DNA from: Micromonospora pallida
GTDB taxonomy: Bacteria > Actinomycetota > Actinomycetes > Mycobacteriales > Micromonosporaceae
Length of the DNA: 64,000 nt
Reading direction: 5' to 3'
NCBI RefSeq assembly: GCF_900090325.1
Contig: NZ_FMHW01000002.1
Coordinates: 2,542,001-2,606,000 of the forward strand
In this document: one piece after another, positions 1 to 40,700 of the stretch
How positions within the stretch are numbered: position 1 is the first letter of the stretch
Layout: each line of letters opens with the position of its first letter
Notes under the pieces: generated by a model
What the model was told of the DNA's origin: nothing
What the model saw: the letters and a program-made list of their open reading frames with translations, nothing else
The model's database searches: none
Program-made: the position numbers and the translations under genes

Positions 1-1494
1 CCCGGCTCCAGTGCCCCCGGCGCCGGCACCAACGGTGTCGGTGCTGGCGGGGCCGGGGGTCGGGGAGCCGGACGCCACCAGGGGGGCGGCGGTGGCGTCC
101 AGGGTCTCCGCCGGGGCCTCTTCGATGATCACGTGGGCGTTGGTGCCACTCATGCCGAACGAGGAGACACCCGCGCGGCGGAGCTGCTCCCCCGCCGGCC
201 AGGGCTGCGCCTCGGTGAGCAGCGACACCGCGCCGGCCGTCCAGTCCACGTGCGGGGTGGGCTCGTCGACGTGCAGGGTGGCCGGCAGCGTGCCGTGCCG
301 CAGGGCCATCACCATCTTGATCACCCCGGCGACGCCAGCCGCCGCCTGGGTGTGACCGATGTTCGACTTCACCGAGCCCAACCGGAGCGGCCGGTCGGCG
401 GGCCGGCCCTGCCCGTACGTGGCGAGCAGGGCGGTGGCCTCGATCGGGTCGCCGAGGCTGGTGCCGGTGCCGTGCGCCTCGACGGCGTCCACGTCGGCCG
501 GGGTGAGCCGGGCGCTGGCGAGGGCCTTGAGCACGACCCGCTGCTGGGAGGGCCCGTTGGGGGCGGTGAGGCCGTTGGACGCGCCGTCCTGGTTGACGGC
601 ACTGCCCCGCACCACGGCGAGGACGGGGTGGCCGTTGCGGCGGGCGTCCGACAGGCGCTCGACGAGCAGGACACCGACGCCCTCGCCCCAGGCGGTGCCG
701 TCGGCGGCCCCGGCGAACGCCTTCACGCGCCCGTCGGCGGCAAGACCGCGCTGCCGGGAGAAGCCGATGAACGCGGCCGGGGTCGACATGATGGTGGCGC
801 CGCCGGCCAGCGCGAGGGTGCACTCCCCCTGACGCAGGGCGTGACAGGCCAGGTGCAGCGCGACCAGCGACGACGAGCAGGCGGTGTCTACGGAGACCGC
901 GGGCCCCTCGACGCCGAGCACGTACGAGATCCGGCCGGAGACGACGCTCGCGGCGGTGCCGGTGAGGACGTACCCCTCGACGCCGGGCGGGGGCGACTGG
1001 AGCAGCGCCGCGTAGTCCTGGCCGGTGGTGCTGGCGAAGACGCCCACCTGGTGGCCGCGCAGCGTGGCCGGGTCGATGCCGGCGTGCTCGAACGCCTCCC
1101 AGGAGGTCTCCAGCAGCAGTCGCTGCTGCGGGTCCATGCCCAGCGCTTCGCGGGGGGAGATGCCGAAGAACCCGGAGTCGAACTCGGTGGCCGAGTCGAG
1201 GAAACCGCCCTGGCCGACGTACGAGGTGCCGGGGTGGTCGGGGTCGGGGTGGACCAGCCGCTCCAGGTCCCAGCCCCGGTCGGGCGGAAAGTCGGAGATG
1301 GCGTCACTGCCGGCGGCGACCAGCCGCCACAGGTCCTCGGGGGACCGCACGCCGCCCGGGAACCGGCATCCCATGCCGACGATGGCGATGGGCTCCCGGT
1401 GCGCCGCCTCCAGTTCGCCGAGTTTCCTCTTCGTCTGGTGGAGGTCCGAGGTCACCCATTTCAGGTATTCCCGGAGAGTGTCTTCAGTCGCCAT
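1..1494 (-). CDS. Modular type I PKS, 5' end only (docking segment and ketosynthase)
   Basis: This is the first 498 codons of a PKS gene that runs off the left edge of the window. The start at 1494 opens with [14 protein letters not shown], a coiled-coil N-terminal docking segment of about 32 residues, and has an AAGG ribosome-binding site 8 nt upstream (1503-1506). A complete ketosynthase follows (about 1396 down to 125). It has the catalytic Cys in DTACSSS (near 890), the first His in EAHGTGT (near 475) and the second His in NIGH (near 355), so it should be active in decarboxylative Claisen condensation. An Ala/Gly/Pro-rich linker then leads towards an acyltransferase outside the window. 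The docking segment matches the type expected to receive the C-terminus of the six-module gene upstream. The gene has its own putative promoter (1642-1671), so it is probably a separate transcription unit. Confidence 0.93.
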   Translation of the reverse strand, partial: MATEDTLREYLKWVTSDLHQTKRKLGELEAAHREPIAIVGMGCRFPGGVRSPEDLWRLVAAGSDAISDFPPDRGWDLERLVHPDPDHPGTSYVGQGGFLDSATEFDSGFFGISPREALGMDPQQRLLLETSWEAFEHAGIDPATLRGHQVGVFASTTGQDYAALLQSPPPGVEGYVLTGTAASVVSGRISYVLGVEGPAVSVDTACSSSLVALHLACHALRQGECTLALAGGATIMSTPAAFIGFSRQRGLAADGRVKAFAGAADGTAWGEGVGVLLVERLSDARRNGHPVLAVVRGSAVNQDGASNGLTAPNGPSQQRVVLKALASARLTPADVDAVEAHGTGTSLGDPIEATALLATYGQGRPADRPLRLGSVKSNIGHTQAAAGVAGVIKMVMALRHGTLPATLHVDEPTPHVDWTAGAVSLLTEAQPWPAGEQLRRAGVSSFGMSGTNAHVIIEEAPAETLDATAAPLVASGSPTPGPASTDTVGAGAGGTGAG

Positions 1495-1641
1495 CAGTGC
1501 CACCTTTTCGAGCCGGAAGAACCAGGCGACTCAATACCATCAACCGACGCCTCAAGCCGCGATACCACAGCCAATTCAGCCGACCACGAATTGCAATAAT
1601 CAACAGCTTTGCAGCGCCGACCACGTCCTACTCACGGGAGG

Positions 1642-1700
1642 AAGGTAAGTGTCGGCCGGTGACGCTCACAACCCCTAGGTTGCCCCTACGGCCGCCCCTA
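1642..1700 (-). promoter_or_regulatory. Phased TAGGGG repeats and putative promoter of the downstream PKS gene
   Basis: On the minus strand TAGGGG occurs three times in the same orientation, at 1695-1700, 1683-1688 and 1672-1677, with starts 12 and 11 bp apart. That places the copies on one face of the helix. Immediately after the last copy comes TTGTGA (1666-1671), then an 18 bp spacer, then TACCTT (1642-1647). These look like a -35 and a -10 element. The ATG of the PKS gene lies about 150 bp further down at 1494. Two other gaps in the window have the same arrangement. Repeats and spacings are read directly; activator binding is inferred. Confidence 0.55.
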
Positions 1701-1767
1701 GCAGGACCTCGGCGGGACCGGCCGCAGGCTGGCCGGGGGCCGCTCAGCCGGGCGCCGGCACGGCCGC

Positions 1768-1820
1768 CCGGCGGAGCCGGTCGTGGAGACTGTCACAGCC
1801 TCCACGACCGGCTCCGTCGG
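1768..1820 (-). terminator. Strong inverted repeat after the six-module PKS gene
   Basis: Positions 1772-1788 and 1800-1816 are a perfect 17-bp inverted repeat with an 11-nt loop. It extends to 1768/1820 with one G-T pair. The stem begins about 30 bp after the stop codon of the upstream PKS gene. No T-run follows, as is common for hairpin terminators in actinomycetes. An operator palindrome is the main alternative. Confidence 0.6.
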
Positions 1821-1848
1821 CGCATCCGACAATGGACACGCAACTGGT

Positions 1849-31701
<29,853 letters not shown>

Positions 31702-31726
31702 CATGAGCTCCGTACTGAGGACACGG
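31702..31726 (-). promoter_or_regulatory. 25-bp gap with ribosome-binding site of the six-module PKS gene
   Basis: The gap between the two largest PKS genes has no room for a promoter of its own. GGAG lies at 31708-31711, 3 nt before the ATG at 31704 and 6 nt before the ATG at 31701. The second spacing is the more usual, which decides the start. The two genes are probably one transcript. Confidence 0.75.
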
Positions 31727-34700
31727 TCAGGAATCGGTTCCGTCAAGCGCCAGCCTGACGAGGGTGTCGGTGTCGAGCTCGTCGAGGTCCAGGACCTCGT
31801 CGGTGGACTCGCCACCGGCACCGCCGTCGGCGTCGGTGAGGTTGAGCAGCAGGTCCAGCAGCCCGGCCTCGCGGATGCGGGCCAGCGGGATCGTCGCGAG
31901 CGCCTGCCGGAGGGCCGCCTCCGCCGGGTCGCCGTCGTCCGCCTGCGCCGCCTCGGGCACCAGGCCGTCGAGCAGGTTCTCGGCGAGCACGGCCGGGTTC
32001 GGGTAGTCGAAGACGAGGGTCGCGGGCAGCGACAGGCCGGTGGCCCCGGTCAGCCGGTTGCGCAGCTCGACCGCCGTCAACGAGTCGAATCCGAGTTCCT
32101 TGAAGGCGCGCTGCGGCTTGACCCGGTCCGTGCCCGCGTGGCCGAGCACGGCGGAGGCGTGGGTACGGACCAGGTCGACCAGGTGCCGGACCCGCTCGGG
32201 GCGGGGCAGGGTGAGCAGGCGGTCCCGGAGGGCGTCGGCGACCCCGCCCGGCTGCTCCCCAGCGTTGACGTGGAGCGCCTCCCGGGCCTCGGCGATGTCG
32301 TCGAGCAGCGGTCGGGGGCGGGCCGAGGCGTACGCCGGGGCGAAGACCGTCCAGTCGACGTCCACCACGGTCAGCGCCGCCCGGGGCAGGCCGACGGCGT
32401 ACCGCATGGCGTGCACGGCGTCGGCCGGTGCCATCGCGGTCAGGCCGCGCCGGGCCAGCAGCTGCTGGGCCTCGCCGGTGGCCATGCCGCCGTCGGCCCA
32501 CGGCCCCCAGGCCACGGACGTCGCCGGCAGGCCCCGTCCGTGACGCTTCTCCGCCAGCGCGTCGAGGAACGCGTTGCCCGTGGCGTAGGCGGACTGCCCG
32601 CCGCTGCCCCACACCCCGGCGATGGAGGAGAACAGCACGAACGCGTCCAGCGGTCGGTCACCGAGCAGGGCGTCCAGGTGCAGCGCGCCGGCGACCTTGC
32701 CGTCGAGCACGCCGGCGAACGCGGCCAGGTCGGTGTCGGCGATCAGGCCGGACTCGCCGGCGCCCGCCGCGTGGACCACGGCCGTCAACGGCGTGGGGTC
32801 CTCGTCCAGCCGCGCCAGCAGTGCCGCCACCTGGTCGCGGTCGGCCACGTCGCAGGCGACGACCGACGCCCGGACACCCTGCGCGGTCAGCTCCTCGCGC
32901 AGTTCCACCGCCCCCGGGGCGCGCTCGCCCCGGCGGCTGGTCAGCACGACGTGCGCCGCGCCGCTGGCCGCCGCCCACCGGGCCACGTGGGCGCCCAGCG
33001 CACCGGTGCCGCCGGTGACGAGCACCGTGCCGGACGGTCGCCACCGCTCCGCCGTGTCGGGGGCGGCGGGTGCCGGGCGGACCAGGCGACGGACGAACAC
33101 CCCGGAGGGTCGTACGGCCAACTGGTCCTCGTCGCCGGCCCCCGTGACCACCCGCGCCAGCCGGTCCCACGCCGTCGCGTCGACCTGGTCGGGCAGGTCC
33201 ACCAGTCCACCCCACAGCTGGGGATGTTCCAGGCCCGCCACGAGCCCCAAGCCCCAGAGCCCGCTCTGGGCGACGCCATGCATCGTGTCCCCGTCGCCGG
33301 TGCTGACCGCGCCCTGGGTCAGGCACCACAGCCGGGTCGTCGCCCCGGTGTCGTGCAGGGCCTGGAGCAGCAGCAGCGTGGCGGCCGTCCCGACCGGCAC
33401 GGCCGGATGGGCGGGGTGCGGCCGGTCGCGGAGGCCGAGCAGGGAGAGCACGCCGGTGACGGGCCCGTCGGCCAGCGCGTCGGCCAGGCGTCGGGCGAGG
33501 TCCGTCCGGTCGGTGCCGACCGGGTCGACGGTGAGCCGGACCACGTCGGCGCCGACCTCGGCGAGGGCCTTGGTGACCGCCTCCGTCCGGGTGCCGTCCG
33601 CCAGGTCGTCGTCCGCCGTCACGAGCAGCCACCTGCCGGGCCGCGCCGGGTCGGCGGTGATGTCGGTCCGCTTCCACCCGACCCGGTACGACCATCCGTC
33701 CACGACCGCCCGCCGGGTGCGCGCCCGGTGCCAGGTGGACAGGACCGGCAGGGCCGGGGTGAGGGCGTCCAGGGCCGCGCCATCGTCGCCGAACTGCGCG
33801 GCGAGGGCGGTCAGGTCGGCGCGTTCCACCGCGTCCCAGAAGTCGGCGTCGCCGCTGTGGGTCTGCCGTGGCCGGCCCGCCGGCTCGGGCCAGTACCGCT
33901 CCCGGTGGAAGGCGTACGTGGGCAGGTCCACCCGCCGTGCGCCCCTGTCGGCGAACCACGGCTGCCAGGTCACCGACACGCCGTGCACGTGCAGTTCGGC
34001 GAGGGCGTGCAGCAGCGCCTGCGTCTCGGGCCGATCCCGGCGCTGGACGGCGACGGCGAGCACGGCAGCGTCGTCGGGCAGGACGTCCGCCGCCATCGCG
34101 GTCAGCACGCTCTGCGGGCCGACCTCCAGGAACGTGTCCACCCCCGCCTCGCGCAACGCGGCGACCCCGTCGGCATGGCGCACCGCTTCGCGGACGTGCC
34201 GCACCCAGTACTCCGGGGTGCGGATCTCGTCCGCGTCGGCGAGCCCGCCGGTCACGTTCGACACCACCGGCAGCAACGGCACGGCAAAGGCCAACCCGTC
34301 GAGAACCGCACGGAACTCGTCGAGCATCGGCTCCATCAGCGGACTGTGGAACGCGTGACTCACCGCGAGCCGGCGGGTCCGCACACCCCGGTCCCGCCAG
34401 AGCCGCTCCACCTCCTCCAAGGCGTCGACGGCACCGGACACGACCACGGCGGCAGGCCCGTTGACCGCCGCGATGCCGACGCGATCGCCCAGGCCCGCGA
34501 GAGACTCCACCACCGCAGCCTCGTCCGCCGCCACCGCCAACATGCCGCCACCCGCCGGCAACGCCTGCATCAACCGGCCCCGCGCCGCGACGAGCGCGCA
34601 CGCGTCCGCCAGGGACAGCACCCCGGCGACGTACGCGGCCGTGACCTCACCGATCGAGTGACCACCCACGACATCCGGAACGACCCCGAACGACTCCACC

Positions 34701-37700
34701 AGACGGAACAGCGCCACCTCGACCGCGAACAACCCGGCCTGGGTGAACACGGTCTGATCCAGCAACCCAGCCTCGGCGGAACCCTCGGCGGCGAACAGCA
34801 CCTCCCGCAACGGACGCGGCAGCAACGGATCGATCTGAGCGCACACCTCGGCCAACGCGGCGGCGAACACCGGGAACTCGGCCGACAACTCCCGGCCCAT
34901 CCCGGCGCGCTGCGCACCCTGACCCGAGAACAACAGCGCCAGTTGACCGCGTGCGACGGCGGAGCCGGTGACGACAGCCCCGGAGGACTCGCCCGACGCC
35001 ACGGCCGCAAGACCCGCCAGCACCTCTTCCCGGCTCGCACCGGAAACGACCGCCCGGTGCTCCAACGCCGACCGCGACACCACCGACGACCACGCCACGT
35101 CCACCGCACGTCGCTGCCCGTCCGCCGACAGCCAGCGCGCCCACCTGCCCGCCTGGCTGGCCAGGGCCGCATCAGACCGAGCGGACAACAGCACCGGCAC
35201 AACCGACGGCACGTCCCGAGCGACGATCTCGCCCTCGATCGCCTCCCCCGGCGGCTGCTCAATGATCACGTGAGCGTTCGTACCGGAAATCCCGAACGAC
35301 GACACCGCCGCCCGACGCGGCCGGTCCACCCGCGGCCACGGGACAGGCTCGGTCGCAAGGGCCACCGCACCAGCCGTCCAGTCAATATGCGGAGACGGCT
35401 CGTCCACGTGCAACGTCGGCGGCACCACACCATGCCGCATCGCCATGACCACCTTGATCACACCGGCCACACCCGCCGCGGCCTGCGTGTGCCCGATGTT
35501 CGACTTCACCGACCCCAACCACAGCGGCCGGTCCTGCGGACGGTCCTGCCCATAGGTAGCCAGCACCGCCTGCGCCTCGATCGGATCACCCAACGTCGTA
35601 CCCGTACCGTGCGCCTCGACCACATCGACGTCAGCTGTGGAGAGCCGCGCGTTCGCCAGCGCCTGGCGGATCACCCGCTGCTGCGACGGACCGTTCGGCG
35701 CCGTCAAACCATTCGACGCGCCGTCCTGGTTCACCGCCGTGCCACGCACCACGGCCAGGATGCGCCGGCCCTCGCGGCGCGCGTCGGACAGCCGCTGCAC
35801 CAGCAACACACCGACACCCTCGGACCAGCCCGTGCCGTCCGCCGACGCCGCAAACGACCTGCACCGGCCGTCGGGCGACAACCCACGCTGACGCGAAAAC
35901 TCGATGAACGTGCCGGGGGTGGCCATCACGGTCACGCCGCCGGCCAGTGCGAGGTCGCACTCACCGCTGCGCAGCGCCTGCACCGCCAGGTGCAGCGCCA
36001 CCAGGCTGGACGAACACGCCGTGTCCACGGTGACCGCCGGCCCCTCCAAGCCGAACGTGTACGCCACCCGACCCGACAGCACGCTGCCCGACGTGCCGGT
36101 CCCGACGTAGCCCTCGACGTCGGGCGTCTCCATCAGCCGCGTCGCGTAGTCGTGGTAGATGACGCCCGCGAACACACCGGTCCGGCTGCCCCGCAGGCCC
36201 GCCGGGTCCAGGCCCGCCGACTCGAACGTCTCCCACGACGCCTCCAACAGCAGCCGGTGCTGCGGATCCATCGCGAGAGCCTCACGCGGCGAGATCCCGA
36301 AGAACCCGGAATCGAACTCCGCCGCCCCATACAGAAAACCACCATGCCGCGTGTACGACGTACCGCTGTGCTCCGGATCCGGATCGAACAGCGACTCCAG
36401 GTCCCAACCCCGGTCCGCCGGAAACTCTCCGATCCCCTCCCCGCCGGTGCTGACCAGCCTCCACAGCTCGTCGGGAGATTCCACCCCGCCCGGATAGCGG
36501 CAGGCCATGCCGACGATCGCGATCCGCTCGTCGGCGTCGCTGGCCGTCGGCTCGTCGGAGGCGACGGTGCCGGGCCGGTCACCGACGAGTTCCGCGTACA
36601 CGTGGGCCGCCAGCACCTGCGGGGACGGGTAGTCGAACACCAGGGTCGAGGTGAGGCGCAGGCCGGTCGCGCCGTTGACCCGGTTGCGCAGCTCGACGGC
36701 GGTCAGCGAGTCGAAGCCCAGGTCACGGAACGCCCGGTCCGCCGGCACCGCCTCCGCGCCGCCATGCCCCAGCACCTGCGCCACCAAGCCCCGCACCAGC
36801 ACGTCGACCTGGGCCCGGCCCTCGTCCTCGGTCAGCCCGGCGAGCCGGTCGGCCCATCCGCCACCGCCCTGCCCCGCCTGGCGGCGGGTCGTCGCCACGT
36901 CGACCAGGTTGCGCAGCATCGGCGGCACGACCGCGCCGACGGCCGCCGCCCGCAGCGCGGGCACGTCGATCACGGCCGGCACCAGCACGGCCCGCTCCGC
37001 CCCCACTGCGGTGTCGAACAGCTCCAGGCCGGTGCGGGCGTTCATCGGCCGGAGTCCGGCGCGCGCCGTCCGGGCCCGGTCGTTGCCGCCGATCGACGCC
37101 GCCATGCCGGCCGTGTCCCACATGCCCCACGCCAAGCTCACCGCCGGCAACCCAAGCTGCCGCCGCCACACCGCCAACCCATCCAGAAACGCATTACCCG
37201 CCGCATACGCCGACTGACCCGGCGAACCCAACACACCCGCCACCGACGAGAACACCACAAACAAATCAAGATCCAGAGACGCCGTCGCCTCGTGCAGGAA
37301 CCAACCCGCCGACACCTTCGGCGCCAACACCCCCGCCAGACGCTCCGCACTCAGCCCCTCGACAACCCCGTCCTCCAGCACACCGGCCGTGTGCACCACG
37401 CCCGCCAACCGGCCCGCCGCAGCAACCTCACCAACCAGGCCGAACACCTGATCCCGGTCCGTCACGTCACACGCCACCACCCGCACAGCGGCGCCCAACC
37501 CGGTCAACCGCTCCGACAACTCGCCCGCACCCGCAGCCGACGGTCCCCGCCGCGACACCAACACCAGCGACCGCACACCCCACGAGCTGACCAGGTGCTC
37601 CGCCACCAACGCACCCAACGCACCCGTACCACCGGTCACCAGCACCGTGCCGTCACCCACCACGGGACCGTCCGAAGACGCCGGGGCGACCGCACGCACC

Positions 37701-40700
37701 AGCCGGGGCACGAACACCGCGCCGGAGCGGACGACCAGCTGGCCGCCGGCCGGGTCCGCGGCGAACCGGGCCAGGGTGCCCAGCACGCCGGGGCTCACCG
37801 CGTCGTCGACGTCGGCCAGGACGATGCGGCCCGGGTGCTCCGACTGCGCCGACCGCAGCAGACCCCACACCGCCGCAGCGGCCAGGTCGGTCACCCGGTC
37901 CTCGTCCCCGACGGCCACCGCGCCCCGGGTCACCACCACCAGCCGCGAATCCGCCAACGCGTCCGCCGCCAGCCAGGACTGCACCAGGCCCAGCACGTCG
38001 GACGTCACCGTGCGTACGGCCTCCGCCGGGTCGGCCTCGTCGGCGTTCGATGCGGCCGGCGTGAACAGCAGCAGACGCGGCGGCGCGATGCCGGCGTCGA
38101 TCGCGGCCCGCAGCTGCCTGATCGTCTCGGCGGAGGGGCCGCCGGGAACGCCCGGCAGGGCCGGCCCGCCCAGCACCGCCCAGCCCGACACGTCGTCGAC
38201 CGGTTCGGCCTCCTCGGCCTGCCAGGCCACCTCGAACAGCGAGCGGGACGCTGCGCTCGCGGCGGCCACGCCGGTCAGCTCCCGCAGGACGAGGGAGTCC
38301 ACCGACACCACCGGCGCGCCCGCCTCGTCGTACGCCGCCAGCCGCACCCCGGAACCATTGCGGGTCAACCGCACCCGCAGCACCCCGGCACCCGAGGCAT
38401 ACACCTGCACACCCTCGAACACGAACGGCACCCGCGGCCCACCCGACTCCACCGAACCGGGCAGCAACCCGATCGGATGCAGGGCCGCATCCAACAGCGC
38501 CGGATGCACCCCGAACCCGGCGGCCCCCGTCGCGGCGTCGTCCGGCAGGACCACCTCGGCGAACACGCCACCACCACCGGCCCACACCCGACGCAGCCCC
38601 CGGAACACCGGCCCGTACGCCAGGCCATGCTCCGCCAGCATCGGATACCAGCCCGCCAGGTCCACCTCAGACGCGCCAGGCGGCGGCCAGGCGGCCATCC
38701 GCGGCTCGTCGGCCAACGCCGGCTCCAGCACGCCCTCCGCGTGCCGGGTCCAGCCCGCCTCGGGGTCGTCGTCGGGGCGGGAGTAGACGGCGACGGGGCG
38801 CTGCGGCGACTCCGACGCGGACACCCGCACCTGGATCCGTACGGAGCCGGACTCGGGGAGCACCAGCGGCACCAGCACCGTCAGGTCGCGCAGCCGGGGC
38901 AGGTCCACCTCGTCGCCGGCGCGTACGGCCAGCTCGACCAGCGCCGTACCCGGGACCAGCGTCACGCCGGAGACCACGTGGTCTGCCAGCCAGGGGTGCG
39001 TGGTCAGGGAGATCCGGCCGGTCAGCACGACCTCGTCGTCCCCGGCCAGGTCCACCGCCGCGCCGAGCAGCCCGTGCCCCGCCACGCCGAGGCCGGCGCC
39101 GCTGACGTCACCGGCCCGCAGCCGGCCCAGGGCCGGCCAGAAGCGCTGCCGCTGGAACGGGTACGTCGGCAGGTCGACCGGGCGGGTCGCGCCCGGCAGG
39201 AGGGCGGTCCAGGTGACCGGCACGCCGTACACGTGCAGCTCCGCCAGCGCGTGGACCAGCGACACCGGTTCGGGCCGCCCCGGGCGGAGGGTCGCCACGA
39301 CCGCCGCTGACGGCGCGGCGCCGTCGTCCGGCAGGCAGGCGCCCACCATGCCGGCGAGCACCGCGTCGGGACCGAGTTCGAGGAACGTACGGACGTTGCG
39401 CTCGCGGAGGCTCGCGACCCCGTCGGCGAACCGGACCGTCTCCCGGACGTGCCGGACCCAGTAGTCGGGGGTGCCGATCTCGTCGGGGTCCGCGACCTGT
39501 CCGGTCAGGTTGGACACGATCGGCAGGACGGGCCAGTGGAACGTCAGTCCGTCGAGCACCTGCCGGAACTCGGCCAGCATCGGCTCCATCAGCGGGCTGT
39601 GGAACGCGTGGCTGACGGTCAGCCGACGGGTGCGGACGCCCCGCTCCCGCCAGGTCAGCTCCAGCCCGTCGAGCGCCTCGACGTCCCCGCTGACCACCAC
39701 GGCGGTCGGGGCGTTCACCGCCGCGACGCCGATCCGGTCGGTGAGGCCCGCGATCGACTCGGCCACCGCGTCCTCGGCGGCGGCCACGGCCAGCATGCCG
39801 CCACCGGCGGGCAGGGCCTGCATCAACCGGCCGCGCGCCGCGACCAGCGCGCACGCGTCGGCCAGGCTGAACAGGCCGGCGACGTGGGCGGCGGCGATCT
39901 CGCCGATGGAGTGCCCGGCCACCAGGTCCGGCACCACTCCGAACGACTCGACCAGCCGGAACAGCGCGACCTCGACGGCGAACAACCCCGCCTGGGTGAA
40001 CACCGTCTGGTCCAGGAGGTCCGCCTCGGCCGTACCCGCCTCAGCGAACAGCACCTCACGCAACGCACGCGGCAGCAGCGGATCGAGCTGTCCGCACACG
40101 TCGTCCAGTGCGGCGGCGAAGACCGGGAAAGCCGCGTACAACTCGCGACCCATGCCGGCACGCTGCGCGCCCTGACCCGAGAAGAGGACGGCGGTCCGCC
40201 CGGCCCGGGCGACCCCCCGCACGACGGCGGCCGAGGGCTCGTCGTCGGCCAGCGCGCCGAGGGCGGCGAGCAGTCCGTCGCGGTCGCCGGGCAGCAGCAC
40301 GGCGCGGTGTTCGAAGGCGGTCCGGCCGGTGGCGAGCGCCCGGCCGACGTCGGCGACGGTCAGGTCCGGCTCGTCGTCGACCAGGGTCCGCAGTCGGCGC
40401 GCCTGCGCGCGCAGGGCGGCGTCGTCGCGGGCCGAGAGGACGCAGGCGACAAGGCCGCCCGGAACGGTGGTGGCGGGCGGTGCGGGCTGCGCCGAGGCGG
40501 ACTCCGGGGCCTGCTCGATGATCGTGTGCGCGTTGGTGCCGCTGATGCCGAACGACGACACCGCCGCGCGGCGGGGCCGGTCCCCGGCCGGCCACGGCCG
40601 CGCCTCGGTGAGCAGGGCGACCGACCCGGTCGTCCAGTCGATGTGCGGGGACGGCTTCTCGGCGTGCAGGGTCGGCGGCAGCATGCCGTGCCGCATCGCC

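Larger units (their letters stand above)
1495..1848. other. 354-bp intergenic region between two PKS genes
   Basis: No gene is supported here. From the stop of the six-module PKS gene downward it holds a strong hairpin (1768-1820), a GC-rich spacer, three phased TAGGGG repeats with a putative promoter (1642-1700), a relatively AT-rich leader (about 1530-1620) and the ribosome-binding site at 1503-1506. The order terminator, operator, promoter, leader is what one expects between two separately transcribed genes. Confidence 0.7.

Noticed and set aside
1530..1620. Alternative promoter in the AT-richer leader of the leftmost gene
   Set aside because: TTGATT- and TTGCAA-like hexamers occur but none has a -10 partner at 16-19 bp. 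The TTGTGA/TACCTT pair upstream fits better and recurs in other gaps.
31705..31821. Upstream extension of the six-module PKS gene to the ATG at 31821
   Set aside because: It would overlap the end of the preceding PKS gene and add a non-family leader. The docking helix MSTSADK with GGAG at proper spacing marks the start at 31701.
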